64,000 nucleotides of DNA from Amaurobius ferox (lineage: Eukaryota > Arthropoda > Arachnida > Araneae > Amaurobiidae): contig OX578142.1 in the NCBI GenBank assembly GCA_951213105.1, positions 123,368,231-123,432,230 on the forward strand, written 5' to 3'. Within the stretch, counting starts at the first letter, position 1. Each line of letters starts with the position of its first letter. The position numbers and the translations under genes were made by a program. Below the pieces are notes generated by a model. It had not been told where the DNA came from and made no database searches. It was given only the letters and a program-made list of their open reading frames with translations. Positions 9,955 to 20,227 of the stretch are shown here, one piece after another.

Positions 9955-10632
9955 AGACGTTTACGTTTACCATACGTTTATATCGATTTACCTAATATTA
10001 TAGATTTTAAACCTATTAGATTTTGTAACAGTTATTTATTAAAATTTAATACTGTTCTTATTTTATTTTTAAAATTTTTGTCAAAAAAGAGCCTGTATTA
10101 ATTTTGTAGAATTTACATTTCCAAGGGCGATTAACATGAAACAAACTACAGACATTTAATGCTGAATTGATGTTTATTGATAAATATTACTCAAATATAG
10201 GAACTTATCCACATACACTCATGCGCTGAAGATAAAATAAATTTAAAAAATTAAATTATGAAGTTGCTGCACAATTTAAGAAATGCAATATGTTTTGTTA
10301 AAACTGAAAAAAAAATTATCCCCAAAGTCACTGGATACTGAATTTAATTCTGTCCATTTAATTGGTGGGAATAAAAACATTGATTTTACATCCTGCGAGT
10401 AGATTGAAATTGAATACAATCACGACAATGCTTTTTTGTGGAAGAATAAAATTCTGTATTTCTGTACTGGCGAGACACTAAAATCGTAAGGGCCTGAAGT
10501 TTTCAAAACGTTCAAAAACGATTCAAATTTGTTAAAAGTCGACGACAATGCTATGGATGGGGTAAAACAAGAATGTTGCTTAATGGGTAAGACGTTTTTA
10601 TTTTTAAGATAAATAGTAAATAATTTGCTTAC
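9955..10632. other. Anonymous AT-rich sequence
   Basis: Nothing recognised. Confidence 0.5.
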
Positions 10633-10769
10633 AAAATCACAGAGTTCGCCAGTAAGGGACGTTCTCGAAAATTTGGATGATTATTTGGCCGAAACCGGCC
10701 TGTGAATGCTATTATCTGCCATGGGGGTGTCTTTTGGAGAACGCCCCTTACTGACGGATTCTGTGATTT
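10633..10769. mobile_element. Small fold-back element (about 137 bp)
   Basis: The left arm AAATCACAGAGTTCGCCAGT-AAGGGACGTTCTC and the right arm, read on the complementary strand as AAATCACAGAATCCGTCAGT-AAGGGGCGTTCTC, pair over about 34 bases with few mismatches. Between them is a 65-base spacer with its own small hairpin (GGCCGAAACCGGCC). Confidence 0.8.
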
Positions 10770-10882
10770 AGAACTTTGCCTTTGAATCTCCGTGTAGCCC
10801 GAGCTAAATTATATATGAGTTTGATGCCGACCATGTGGAATGGCTGAACTTGTCAGTTCCCATATCGAAACTTCCAAAATTA

Positions 10883-11010
10883 AGGCATATAGCAAGTTTT
10901 CTTGCTGTCATTGCTGATAACGGCTATTCCGTGCTGATAAGCGCATATTAAGTGCGAAACCACCGGTCGGTGGATGATGTTATCTGCAATAGTAATGTCT
11001 GCTAAACAGT
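10883..11010 (-). repeat. Dispersed repeat, copy 2 of 2
   Basis: Homologous to 8556-8690: ATAGCAAGTTTTCTTGCTG, CATTGCTGATAACGGCTATT, and GCGCATATTAAGTGCGAAAC against GCATAATATGCGCGAAAC. Confidence 0.65.
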
Positions 11011-11254
11011 GTTTGCAAGTTTGTTTTACCAGCTAAGATAATTAATAGATATAAATTGTCAATTTTACTTTACTTTCCATAAAAGTAAAACGTTTTAAAG
11101 TCATATTATGGTACTTTAGTCCTATTGTTTCTACCACAAACTTTTCGTTTCATTCTTACATATTAATTGGGAGCACACAGTATGAGTGTTGTGGTTTTGT
11201 TGCTTCAATTGTTGTTGGCTTAAAGTAAATTTGACATCTACGTTTTTGTCCACA

Positions 11255-11520
11255 ATTTTCTACGAAACATCTATTTCTTAGGATTGGATATAGATAGAGC
11301 TTAGATAATGACTGATATAGATTCAAAATCGAATTCCGGAAGGGGTGAAGTGCTTTACTAAAGATGGCGAAATGTGGTTCTTTTTCTCCTTACAGTTCAA
11401 ACAATTTCCTTGAAACATCTTTGCTCAAAATCGGTTTTAAATATAGCTTAGGTGGTGACTGACATAGATATAGCATAAAATTCTTGAAGGAGGTTGGAAG
11501 TTTACCAAGTATTTAAACTT
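11255..11520 (+). repeat. 125-bp repeat family, two diverged units
   Basis: The blocks GAAACATCTATTTC, GGATTGGATATAGATAGAGC, GACTGATATAGATTC and GTTTACTAA recur with about 125-base spacing. The same family forms the array at 23090-23716 and 24696-24860. Confidence 0.65.
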
Positions 11521-13042
11521 TCAGTTTTGCTGATATCATTTGATGTTTTCCTGAAAATTTGCTTAACTAGGGAAGAAGTATGCAAAAGACTATAAAAATC
11601 ATTGACAGTTCCGTCTGAAATGAAACGTACAAACAGTTTGTTGCCACCATATGAAGACCACTTCCTAAAACTCTTGTTTAATATGTAAATTCTGACTTAA
11701 GTTGCCTCAAAGTGATCAAAGTAAGAGTGGGATTTTATTTTTATTCACATGAAGTGCTATATCTCTCAAACAAATTGAGGAAATTTGATGAAATCTGGTG
11801 GGATAATTTTAATCAATATAGACGTCTAAAAATATTCCAAGGGATCACGAGAACGTCTTCAATGTTTCGAACATTATTTTTGAAAATCAAAAAGAAATTA
11901 TAAAACGTTGATTGTGTTAACATGTGTAGCGAAAGTAGCCATTTTATATGTAATTTTTCTATTTTATGTGTATTAGCATAATGTGCATAACGATAACATT
12001 TTCCATTTCACGATATTTGTTTATTTATGATCTAAAATAAAATAACGCAGTGAATTAAGCATGCTTACTATGGGTACTTTAAATCAGAAATAAAGGGCCA
12101 TAAATGGTTAGTATTCATCCACTAGCCATTGTCGAAATATTAAACATTTTATTTTGCCACAAGAAGTGCAATATCTCGAAACAGTGAATCAAATAACATG
12201 GAATTGAGTATGCTTACTTTAATTGATAATAACTAAAAATACAATAAATTTGCCGAGAGATATAGTAAAAAGAATGTTCGTTTCATTGCTTTCAATAATC
12301 TCGAAATTTGTTAATCTGTAGGGAAAGTTATGTCTTGGACACATGAGATGTTTAAGTATAAATTAATTTGTTTATGTGAGGAAGTCCTCAAATTTAAAAT
12401 ATTTATATAGAGAAATATTACACTGGGTATTACCCGGAAAATCCATTTATTTAGAAAGGTGGTGGAAAAACTTTTGCTGCAAGTGGCTTATTTCTAACCC
12501 AAAAAATAATATTATCTTTCTAAATCTAACAAGATATTAATTAAAACCTTTTTCTGTTACCACCATCATATTTACCCTCATTGAGTATAAATTGTTCCCT
12601 GGAGTTTCCTTATCTTAATATCTTATCTACAAATAACACTTTTATTTTATTTCCTAGGGGTACAATTTAATTAGTCTAACCTTTTTTTAAATCGGAGGAA
12701 TCGCGGCCTGGTTTATATATTATTTTTAAGTCTCCAGATTTCGATATCATTATATTATTGGAATATCTTGTAGAGTGTTTCTGTGTTCAGACTTCTATCT
12801 GTTATTGATGTTTTTGGAAAGTATATTTATAAATATTTACAATTTTTAAGAGGAAAGTAAAAAAAAATGTAACATAAGAATATCGATTTTAATTCAAGTT
12901 TCCGATTGTAGAAGAATTAGTTTTCGGTTTATTTAAAGACATTCTATTTCATGCTATGTAAAATATTTTAATTATTTACCACAGTATATTATTCCTTATC
13001 TTTTAATAAAGGAAAATATTTATATGTGTTTTATATTCACAG
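11521..13042. other. Anonymous AT-rich sequence with one family A end fragment
   Basis: CTGTAGGGAAAGTTATGTCT (12319-12338) followed by GGACACATGAGAT matches the right end of repeat family A copies 2 and 3. Nothing else is recognised. Confidence 0.45.
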
Positions 13043-13740
13043 GGCAGGGATAGCTCAATGGTTAAGGGAATGTGATTGCACACAGTAAGTCTCGTGTTCA
13101 ATCATAGATGCCTATTACTATCCCCGTGTATACACGGAGTATGAGTACATTAAAATTCATAGGTTTGAAGGTCAATCTGAGAAATAATGGGTCAGAATAA
13201 TGGTACAGTCCCTGTGGCTGCCACCCCGTCCTCCATTGGAGAAGGCCGCCATTTATAGAGCGGATGGATTTTGCCTTTGTAGCCGTAGTCCGTCTCTCCT
13301 AAGAGGAACTCAGAGTCTGTGGTTATGAGGTTGGGGAACTCAAATACCTAGACTCCCGGTGTGAGGCGTTTCTAGCTTAGGTTTCTGCCCCTCGCTGCAA
13401 AACTGAGTTCTTCCATGTGACGGCGTGCACCAGATTTTGTAATCAGTGTCCCAAACCATCCAAGACTAGAGTCATCACTTGACAGGTAATCTTTGTACCC
13501 TAACCGGTGAATATTTCTATTGACAGCTTTTCCTGACTGAGGCCTGGCCAGGAAAGATAATTTGAACCCTCGACGTAAACCCCACGGTTACCTGGGGATG
13601 TTCTCATCTAACCTGCGACCGCCACTAGGTTCTGGTTTAAATTGGGTGGCTTCAGGGCGTAATGGTACTCCGAGAACATATGGATGGACAAAATGTATTC
13701 CTCTTAGACCGGTAAATATAAGAGAATAATTTAACTAGTA
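13043..13740 (+). repeat. tRNA-derived SINE with a long body
   Basis: The head has an A box TAGCTCAATGGTTAAGG and a decayed B box GTGTTCAATCAT. The body (13205-13235, CAGTCCCTGTGGCTGCCACC; 13619-13665, GGTTCTGGTTTAAATTGGG-TGGCTTC) matches the 3' body of the SINEs at 40845-41130 and 45907-46064, but is split by about 380 extra bases, possibly another insertion. The sequence is GC-richer than its surroundings. Confidence 0.6.
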
Positions 13741-14180
13741 AGAGAATATTGACGATGTTTCGGCCATGTGGCTGTGTCGTTGAGCGAAACACATTTGGAA
13801 TCTCTGTGGATGCAAAGATCCTTGAAAAGCTGGATCTACAGAGATTCTATCCAATTTCATATTTTCGGATTGTATCTTTTCTCTTATTTTTTGTCATTTT
13901 AATATAGTGAGCCTCCAGATTTTGATAATCCTTTGATGTTTGAACTTGATTTTTATGCATCACTCTTGAATATTGATACATTCAAGTGTATTACTGAAAT
14001 TTAAAATTAAGATCATTTTGTCTTATATGGTAGCATTGCTCTCCTTTAGTCTGATATTTCCTTTCATATCCTCTTTACTTAATTTTCCACCGTATTGTTT
14101 TTGAACCAGGGAATGAAACTGATCATGTTTTAAATTAGTCTTATTATTTCTATTTTATTTCTATTTTTAATTTTATCTTT
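13741..14180. other. Anonymous sequence
   Basis: A complementary-strand GGCCGAAAC motif near 13757-13765 recalls Penelope-type 3' ends but lacks a hammerhead core. No gene. Confidence 0.4.

Positions 14181-14271
<91 letters not shown>
14181..14271. repeat. (TA)n microsatellite
   Basis: About 90 bases of TA dinucleotides. It lies at the 3' side of the Penelope-like element and may mark its end. Confidence 0.95.
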
Positions 14272-14275
<4 letters not shown>

Positions 14276-15003
14276 TTATATATAGAATAAAAAGGTTTGA
14301 AAAGGTCCAATGAAAGAAAAGTGAGAAGCTGTAACTCGAAAAACCTACCATTCTAACAAGCTTACAAAATAAAAGTATAAAACAGCAAATCTTGAAGCAA
14401 ATGGAAAAAGATACAAATTTCGAATCATCAAATCAAAGAAAAGTATCAAAAAACAATGGTATGGAATCGATAAAAGAAAAACAGACGAAATCCAAGCACA
14501 AACGCTATACACGTGGGCAAGGTCTAGGCCTAAATCAGGATTTGTTCACTTCTTCAAAACTCTTTTTCAAGTCCAAGTGTTTTGTAGAAGCAAATACAAA
14601 AATGTATGTTTCTGAAGAAATAGATAGATTATATCTATAAACTATTTCTACTTGGACAACATACATAAAGAAGAAAAAATAAAAGGAAAAAAGGATACCT
14701 GGAATCTAACTCAAAAAATGCACTAACCTATCGAACTCGGGAACCCAGAATGAAGAGACCAGTGTTGCCATTCACAAAGGAAAAAGATATGATCTACCGT
14801 TGCTATTCGTAAGAAATAAATAACAGTAATGCGAAAAGACAAGTATAAGAGATAATATACAATCAAGAGGGGCAATAATCGAAAGCATAATGTGTAAGAG
14901 GATGTAAAAATAAAATTTAATTAAAACAAGAGTATGGAGATGCCAGGCTAATATATACCATGAAAAGAATTCATGAAAATCCAGATAATCTAAATTTTTT
15001 AAC
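14272..15003 (-). other. Probable 3' non-coding tail of the Naiad-type element
   Basis: AT-rich sequence downstream (minus strand) of the reverse-transcriptase frame, without recognisable coding sequence. Assignment to the element is by position only. Confidence 0.35.
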
Positions 15004-15011
15004 TATGCCAT

Positions 15012-15453
15012 TTACAAAATAAGAGGGATATTTATATAAATTGTTGGTAATTTTTGGATTATCAATATGTATAGCATGAAATTTTTTATCAGATAATCTA
15101 TAAATTCTAAAAAGCTGATTAAGAATAATATTTCTAAACAATAGAATCGAGCTTCAGGAATTAAATGGTAAAATTTTTTTAATGTTAAAATTAAAAAAAT
15201 ATTTTTTATCATATAAATTAGTAACAATTCTATTAGAAGGTTCAATAATAAGATTTAAATCCAAAAAATTAATATTTGTGCTAAGAGTAGCTTCATTAGG
15301 AATTAATTCAAAATTGTCAGGATAGAAATCCATATCTATGACACAATTTTCAGTATATACTAAGTAAATCAGTTCATCAACATATCTGTATAATGTATAA
15401 TCTATTGATATAAAAGACTGTTCATAATGATAAAGATATAAATTAGCTAACAT
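15012..15453 (-). pseudogene. Reverse-transcriptase C-terminal half and thumb (Naiad-type element)
   Basis: Frame 15453-15154 starts in motif B (MLANLYL) and holds motif C as YRYVDELIYL, where the second catalytic Asp of (Y/F)xDD is Glu. It continues through NFLDLNLII (motif D/E). A shifted frame (15180-15012) shows thumb-like FLEFIDYLIK and KLPTIYI. The altered motif C and the shift mark it as inactive. Confidence 0.75.
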
Positions 15454-15560
15454 ACTGCTACTGCAGCCACCCTGTGGAACTTCTGAGACTTGTAGGTATA
15501 ATTTATTTCCTTGAAAAATATAATTATTGAAAATAACAAAGTGAAGAAGTTTAGGAAAAT

Positions 15561-16160
15561 TTATAAAACTGGTTTGAGTTGAAAGATTAGTAATATATAA
15601 GCATTGTATAGAGCTAAAATTACATCATACAGGTTTGAGATCTTGATATTATTAAAAAGATCTTTAAAATCAAAAGTTTGAAATCCTATTAGTTTTTTAA
15701 GTGATGTTAATCTATTCTTTAATTCTTTACTATTATTTAGAATAAGGTAATTATTGCTAGACAGACGTAAACTATCATTTACTTGATTTAAAGAATTTAG
15801 AAGTAATTTCTTCGCAGTAGTAGAGTAAGTATTATGCCCACTAGTTACTGTTCTAAATTTAATTTGATTTTTGTGAAATTTTGGAATAAGCACAATACAT
15901 GGAAATTTAAGAAATTTATATTTAATATTTAAATCACTATACATATTGATAATTTTCAATTTAATACTATTAATGGAATGTACATCAAGTTTAAAAAGAC
16001 TATTATTTTTTAAATAATCTAACAGAAATTGTATATAAATTTTTGTACAGATAATAGCATAATTATTAGAGGCTTTATCAACATAGGCGTTAACAAAAGA
16101 TCCTTGTAAATCAATAATGGAGGGTTTAACATTATCAATGTTATATATGGATCTAGACAA
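15561..16160 (-). pseudogene. Reverse-transcriptase N-terminal half (Naiad-type element)
   Basis: 199 residues. VDKASNNYAII near residue 28 is the clade-typical DKxxNN motif, PCIVLIPKFHK with FRTVTSG is RT motif 1-2, and FQTFDFKDLFNNI contains the motif A aspartate. The frame then breaks. Between 15560 and 15454 the next frame shows VPQGGCSSSMLANL (motif B). Confidence 0.75.
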
Positions 16161-16253
16161 TTTAATACTACTAATAGCATTTTAAATAGATTCTAATATA
16201 GTAAATTTCTACATATTAAATGCCTCTAAAGGCATAGCATATTTAGAGGCTAA

Positions 16254-16984
16254 TTAATATATATATTTATCAAGATCAAGATTAATTGATTTTAAAACTT
16301 CAAAGGAATTATTACAAGAGGGTAACCTGAATTTAGTGCCAAAAGAGATTATGGTTCTTAACGAATTGTCTTTAACTATACCCAAGTCTCCTGTAACAAT
16401 GTGCCCCAGGTCGGGATTTATAAATTTAGCATAATCCTTTTCTTTACCATTACATTCATTATCTAAAATTGACTTACAATGATGATCTATGGAGAGAGAC
16501 TGTGAAATTTCATTATAATTAAATATTAATCTACCAATAGACTTGTTGTATATAAACGTCTTTGATAAACTCAAATCTCCAATAGGCATTAAATCCTTGA
16601 ACTTGTTAAAAAGATGACCAAAATTTATAGAATTATAAATGGGATGCTTGAAAGAGATAACACAATATGAATTAGTTGGCATATTATTAAGATGATATTG
16701 ATTAAGTTTTAAATTTAAATTCTTGAAATAAGCAAATTATAGAAAATATGATTAAAATGTTCATTAGCAAGATTTAATTTTAAGAAAATTGCATAAACTT
16801 TATTTAAATGTTTTTTCTTTACCGCAAAAACCCAGAATTTAATTAATTTCCATTGAAAAGTGCTATTAAATTTATTATGTAAACAAATTATTTCAGCTTT
16901 ATGATCATTTATTAAGGAATTTCCCTTGTCCCGTTTAAATCTTTTAAATTTAACTGATTTACTGTTATTTAAAAGGGGATTCAA
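16254..16984 (-). pseudogene. Linker region between endonuclease and RT of the Naiad-type element
   Basis: Two frames, 16984-16715 and 16682-16254. The second contains the conserved stretch INPDLGHIVTGDLGIVKDN, then LRTIISFGTKFR. This corresponds to the (H)xITGDL...LR...GPKYR segment of permuted Penelope-like elements. The function of this segment is not known to me. A frame break lies between the two parts. Confidence 0.6.
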
Positions 16985-17119
16985 AAATGGTGATTGAAAT
17001 TAGAGTATTTATTATCTACAAAATTATTTTTTACAATATCACCATTAAGATATAATTGATTTAATCCATATAGAAAAGGAGTACAATTTGATTTTATATA
17101 GTAATTTTCAAAATAAATC

Positions 17120-17557
17120 CTATCTACTGTATTTTTTTATATCCAATATATGTATTGTGATATTTTCTAAAGCGTGTTTAGCAAAGTGTTTATATTCAAT
17201 TTTATTGGAAGTCGGAAGAAAATTACTATTGAGGATATATTTTTTGACGTGATCTCTATGAACATTCATACGTAGATGAATGGGATTACTAGTTTGTTCG
17301 ATATATGATAGATTACAAATATTACAAGATAATCGATAGATGCAATTAAAAACTTTACAGAAAGGCAGATGGCTATCAAGGTTCGTAATTTGAGTTTTAG
17401 AAGCAAATAAGCAGGTTTTGCAATTTTTATTCTTACATTTATTGAAATTATAATTTTTAGTGGGGTAATTATTATATTCAAAGCTATCCATTGCACAATG
17501 TTGGTAATTGGATAACTGTCTAAACAATTCCCAACATAAATTGAAAATGCCGGGCAA
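17120..17557 (-). pseudogene. N-terminal zinc cluster and GIY-YIG endonuclease fragment of the Naiad-type element
   Basis: A 145-residue frame. A Cys cluster KCKNKNCKTC spans residues 40-49. The nuclease core follows: CIY (residues 72-74, the GIY position), SYIEQT (84-89, the YIG position with Gly replaced by Glu), then LRMNVH with Arg96 and His100. The peptide breaks after residue 145. In other frames, nearly to 17000, sequence resembling the end of the domain (PFLYGLNQL) is still visible. The YIE in place of YIG and the breaks indicate an inactive relic. Confidence 0.75.
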
Positions 17558-17630
17558 TATCTATCAAATTATATAATAATAAGTATAAATAGGTTGCCAG
17601 TCACTAAAACATATAAGTAGTGTAATTCAT

Positions 17631-17654
17631 AATATATATATATATATATATATA
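17631..17654. repeat. (TA)n microsatellite
   Basis: Short pure TA run just upstream of the Penelope-like element. Confidence 0.9.
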
Positions 17655-17805
17655 AACTAACCTTTTTAAAAAATGATCAAAGATTATAAATATAATATAC
17701 TAAGCATCATGTAAGAAACAAAACAAAAGTATATTAAAAAACTGTACATTTAAAATTACATCTAGTTATTTCGCTATTTGCAGCATATAAATAAGATGAA
17801 ATTAA

Positions 17806-17913
17806 AAAGTTAAATATATGAATTAAAGTAGAAAAATTGAAGAGATATAGTAAAGCAATAAGTTAAATATATGAATTAAAGTAGAAAAATTGAAGCGATA
17901 TAGTAAAGCATCT
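17806..17913 (+). repeat. 59-bp tandem duplication
   Basis: AGTTAAATATATGAATTAAA followed by GTAGAAAAATTGAAG occurs twice with one or two differences, so it is recent. Confidence 0.85.
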
Positions 17914-17951
17914 ATAAGAAAGAAAATAATTCATTTTATTACCAGATAAGA

Positions 17952-17989
17952 CGCTTGTTAATTAATTCTTGTTAATTAATTAACAAGCG
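17952..17989. repeat. Perfect short palindrome
   Basis: CGCTTGTTAATTAA and TTAATTAACAAGCG form a 14-base inverted repeat around TTCTTG-type spacer sequence. Possibly a hairpin or transposon end; no context supports more. Confidence 0.6.
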
Positions 17990-19490
17990 AATGCCTGTGA
18001 AAATGCTCGAAATGGAAAATTTGAAAATGGTTGTTAATTAATTCACTCTTCCTGCATCATATTATAATTTGAAGAATATAATGATGAAATACTATAAAAT
18101 ATTTGTTTTTGCATGTATAAATTACTGTTTTGTTTTATTGAAATTCCATGGGATCTTTAAAAATATAGACATTAGTTTGTTGAATAATATGTAAGGAATG
18201 AATTCTTAATCAGGAAATGTTGGTATGCACAAAATGTGTAGTAGCTGTATGTATAGCACCTTTAACTTAGAAAATCGATTGAATTCAAGTAATGAGAGGT
18301 AATACAACTGGAATTTTTAAACATACTGCATGACTGTAAACTTCAATTTATTTTTCAATTTATAGAACGAAACCAGGAACTAAAATACTAAAAAATGCAA
18401 GGGATTTTTGGATAATTATTTAACTTGGTTTTAGCATTGTTTTACCATGCGCTAAAGCAAATTTTATTAATCCTAGAGTCAAATCTTAGTGTCAATCCCA
18501 GTAGCTGTCAAAAACAGAATTAAAAAAAAATAAATATGTGTTATATTATTATTACTTCTCGTAGAATGGCAATTAATGTTATATGCCTGTAATAAAAATA
18601 TGTTTAAGTCAAAGAAACTGATATTTAAAAGAAAAGAAACTGACATTTAAAAGAACTATAAAATATAAAGTAATATATGCTTAGGATATTTTATCAATAA
18701 CTCTTCAAATTAAATTTTCATATTTAAATGAACTTTCTGATTAATTACGGTGTACAAAATTTTCGACTGATTATTGTAATCAGACTAAAATGTAAATTAG
18801 TATATCAATAAAAATATAACTTTATTTGCTGATAAGAGTAAATATAATCAAAATAGTACATTGGATGATTTACTTTTGTTGGCTTGCAATAACTATAAAG
18901 TTTCTTATGTAACTTTAATATCTTATTTGAAGTGCAATTAATTTTATAAAAATTGCAATTATAAAACAAAATACATCGGATTAAGAGGAAATTCACTGAC
19001 GCTTTCTCTCTCCTTTATCAGTATTAAAATGAATTTTATACAGGTTAAAAATCATCAACAGTGTTTTCTCTTAACTTTAATGTGCCCAATCTACAGAAAC
19101 ATGCAGGTGATATGTTTTGTCGATAAACTAGGAGCATGCATCTACAGTGATTGTTTTTATCTTTATATTTGTTTTCTGGAACACTTTGTAAAATCAAAAA
19201 TATTTTTCCCGTAAAATATTATTAGATGTATTAATATTAATAATATTTTGTGAGAAATATTATTACATTAATATCAATTTCGATTATTTTATTTTTTAGA
19301 TAATAGTTTCAAAATTTTAAATAAATAGTAATAAATAATTAAATTAAAGTATTACATATTCTCAGACGTATTCTTAGCGTTCTCGTGTCCAATCTACAGA
19401 AGCATGCAGGTAATAGGTTTTGTCGATGACCTAAGGGCATCAACTATAATTTCTTTGATCTTTGTTTCCTTGGAACATTGTGTTTATAAA
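17990..19490. other. Anonymous AT-rich sequence
   Basis: No gene seen. A segment near 19080-19175 (CCAATCTACAGAAACATGCA, GGTGATATGTTTTGTCGAT) recurs diverged at 19388-19450. Confidence 0.5.
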
Positions 19491-20227
19491 ATGATCAATA
19501 AAGATCCATCATGCATAAAGCATTGATTATGAAACACTTTTCAATTAAAATGCAATCCGCTAAATGTATCGCAATGTATACATTTATCGGTGATACTTTT
19601 TAATTATCACACAACTACAATACTTTATTTTAATTGAAAACTTAAAACTTCATCGAAAAAAATGAACTTTATTCAAATGATGTCATTGAAATATAAATCG
19701 TCTGGCTCTCTATGTGAAAGCAGTGAATATTTCATTCATACACTTTTATTCCATACTCCAGAGTAAAATAATTTTGAGAGAAAAAAATTCGGCAATTTTT
19801 GTACAACTCATCTTACAATCACTCGTTTACATTCTGTATCCATTAAAATTAGGCTTCGTTGCAGAAATAATCAAAGTTTGATGATCATGTAAATTAAAAA
19901 ATATTGTAATTGTGTTGGCGCAGATTATAGAGGCACAGAAAATACGCAAAAATAAAGCTTTTGTAGTACGGATGTAACGCTATATATAAATTTAAAAGAA
20001 CTTTAAAAATCACGATGTTTACTCTGGGAAATAAAGATGGATACCATATTTTATTTTAAAGTGGTTCACGTGATCTCTTTATATTATATAGGTGTAATAA
20101 TTATTTTAATTTTTATTTAAAAAATTACCAAACATATTTTTCTGAAATTGCTTTTATATATTTTATGGGATAATTTAAATATTTCCTAAAATTTTCGAAG
20201 CAATTTGGGAATTTTAAGTTCGCTTGA
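19491..20227 (+). repeat. 5' part of a duplicated repeat (copy 1)
   Basis: Collinear with 25150-25798: CATGCATAAAGCATTGATTA, GAAACACTTTTCAA, ATAAATCGTCTGGCTCTCT and TAATCAAAGTTTGATGATC are shared in order. It leads directly into the tandem array, as copy 2 leads into a single diverged unit. Confidence 0.75.

Larger units (their letters stand above)
15004..17600 (-). mobile_element. Penelope-like element with permuted order: GIY-YIG endonuclease then reverse transcriptase (Naiad-type), decayed
   Basis: On the minus strand the order is Cys-cluster plus GIY-YIG domain (17557-17120), linker (17119-16254), and RT motifs 1-7 and thumb (16160-15012). Canonical Penelope elements have the opposite order. 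The permuted order, the CxC-type zinc-binding cluster ahead of the nuclease and the DKASNN motif ahead of RT are the hallmarks of the Naiad clade (established knowledge: permuted Penelope-like elements of invertebrates described by Arkhipova and colleagues). At least four frameshifts or stops break the ORF. No terminal repeats or hammerhead motif were found here. Confidence 0.8.

Noticed and set aside
13741..13870. Hammerhead on the minus strand near GGCCGAAAC
   Set aside because: No CUGANGA box precedes the stem.
14130..14351. 73-codon minus frame of alternating Ile/Tyr
   Set aside because: Translation of a (TA)n microsatellite.
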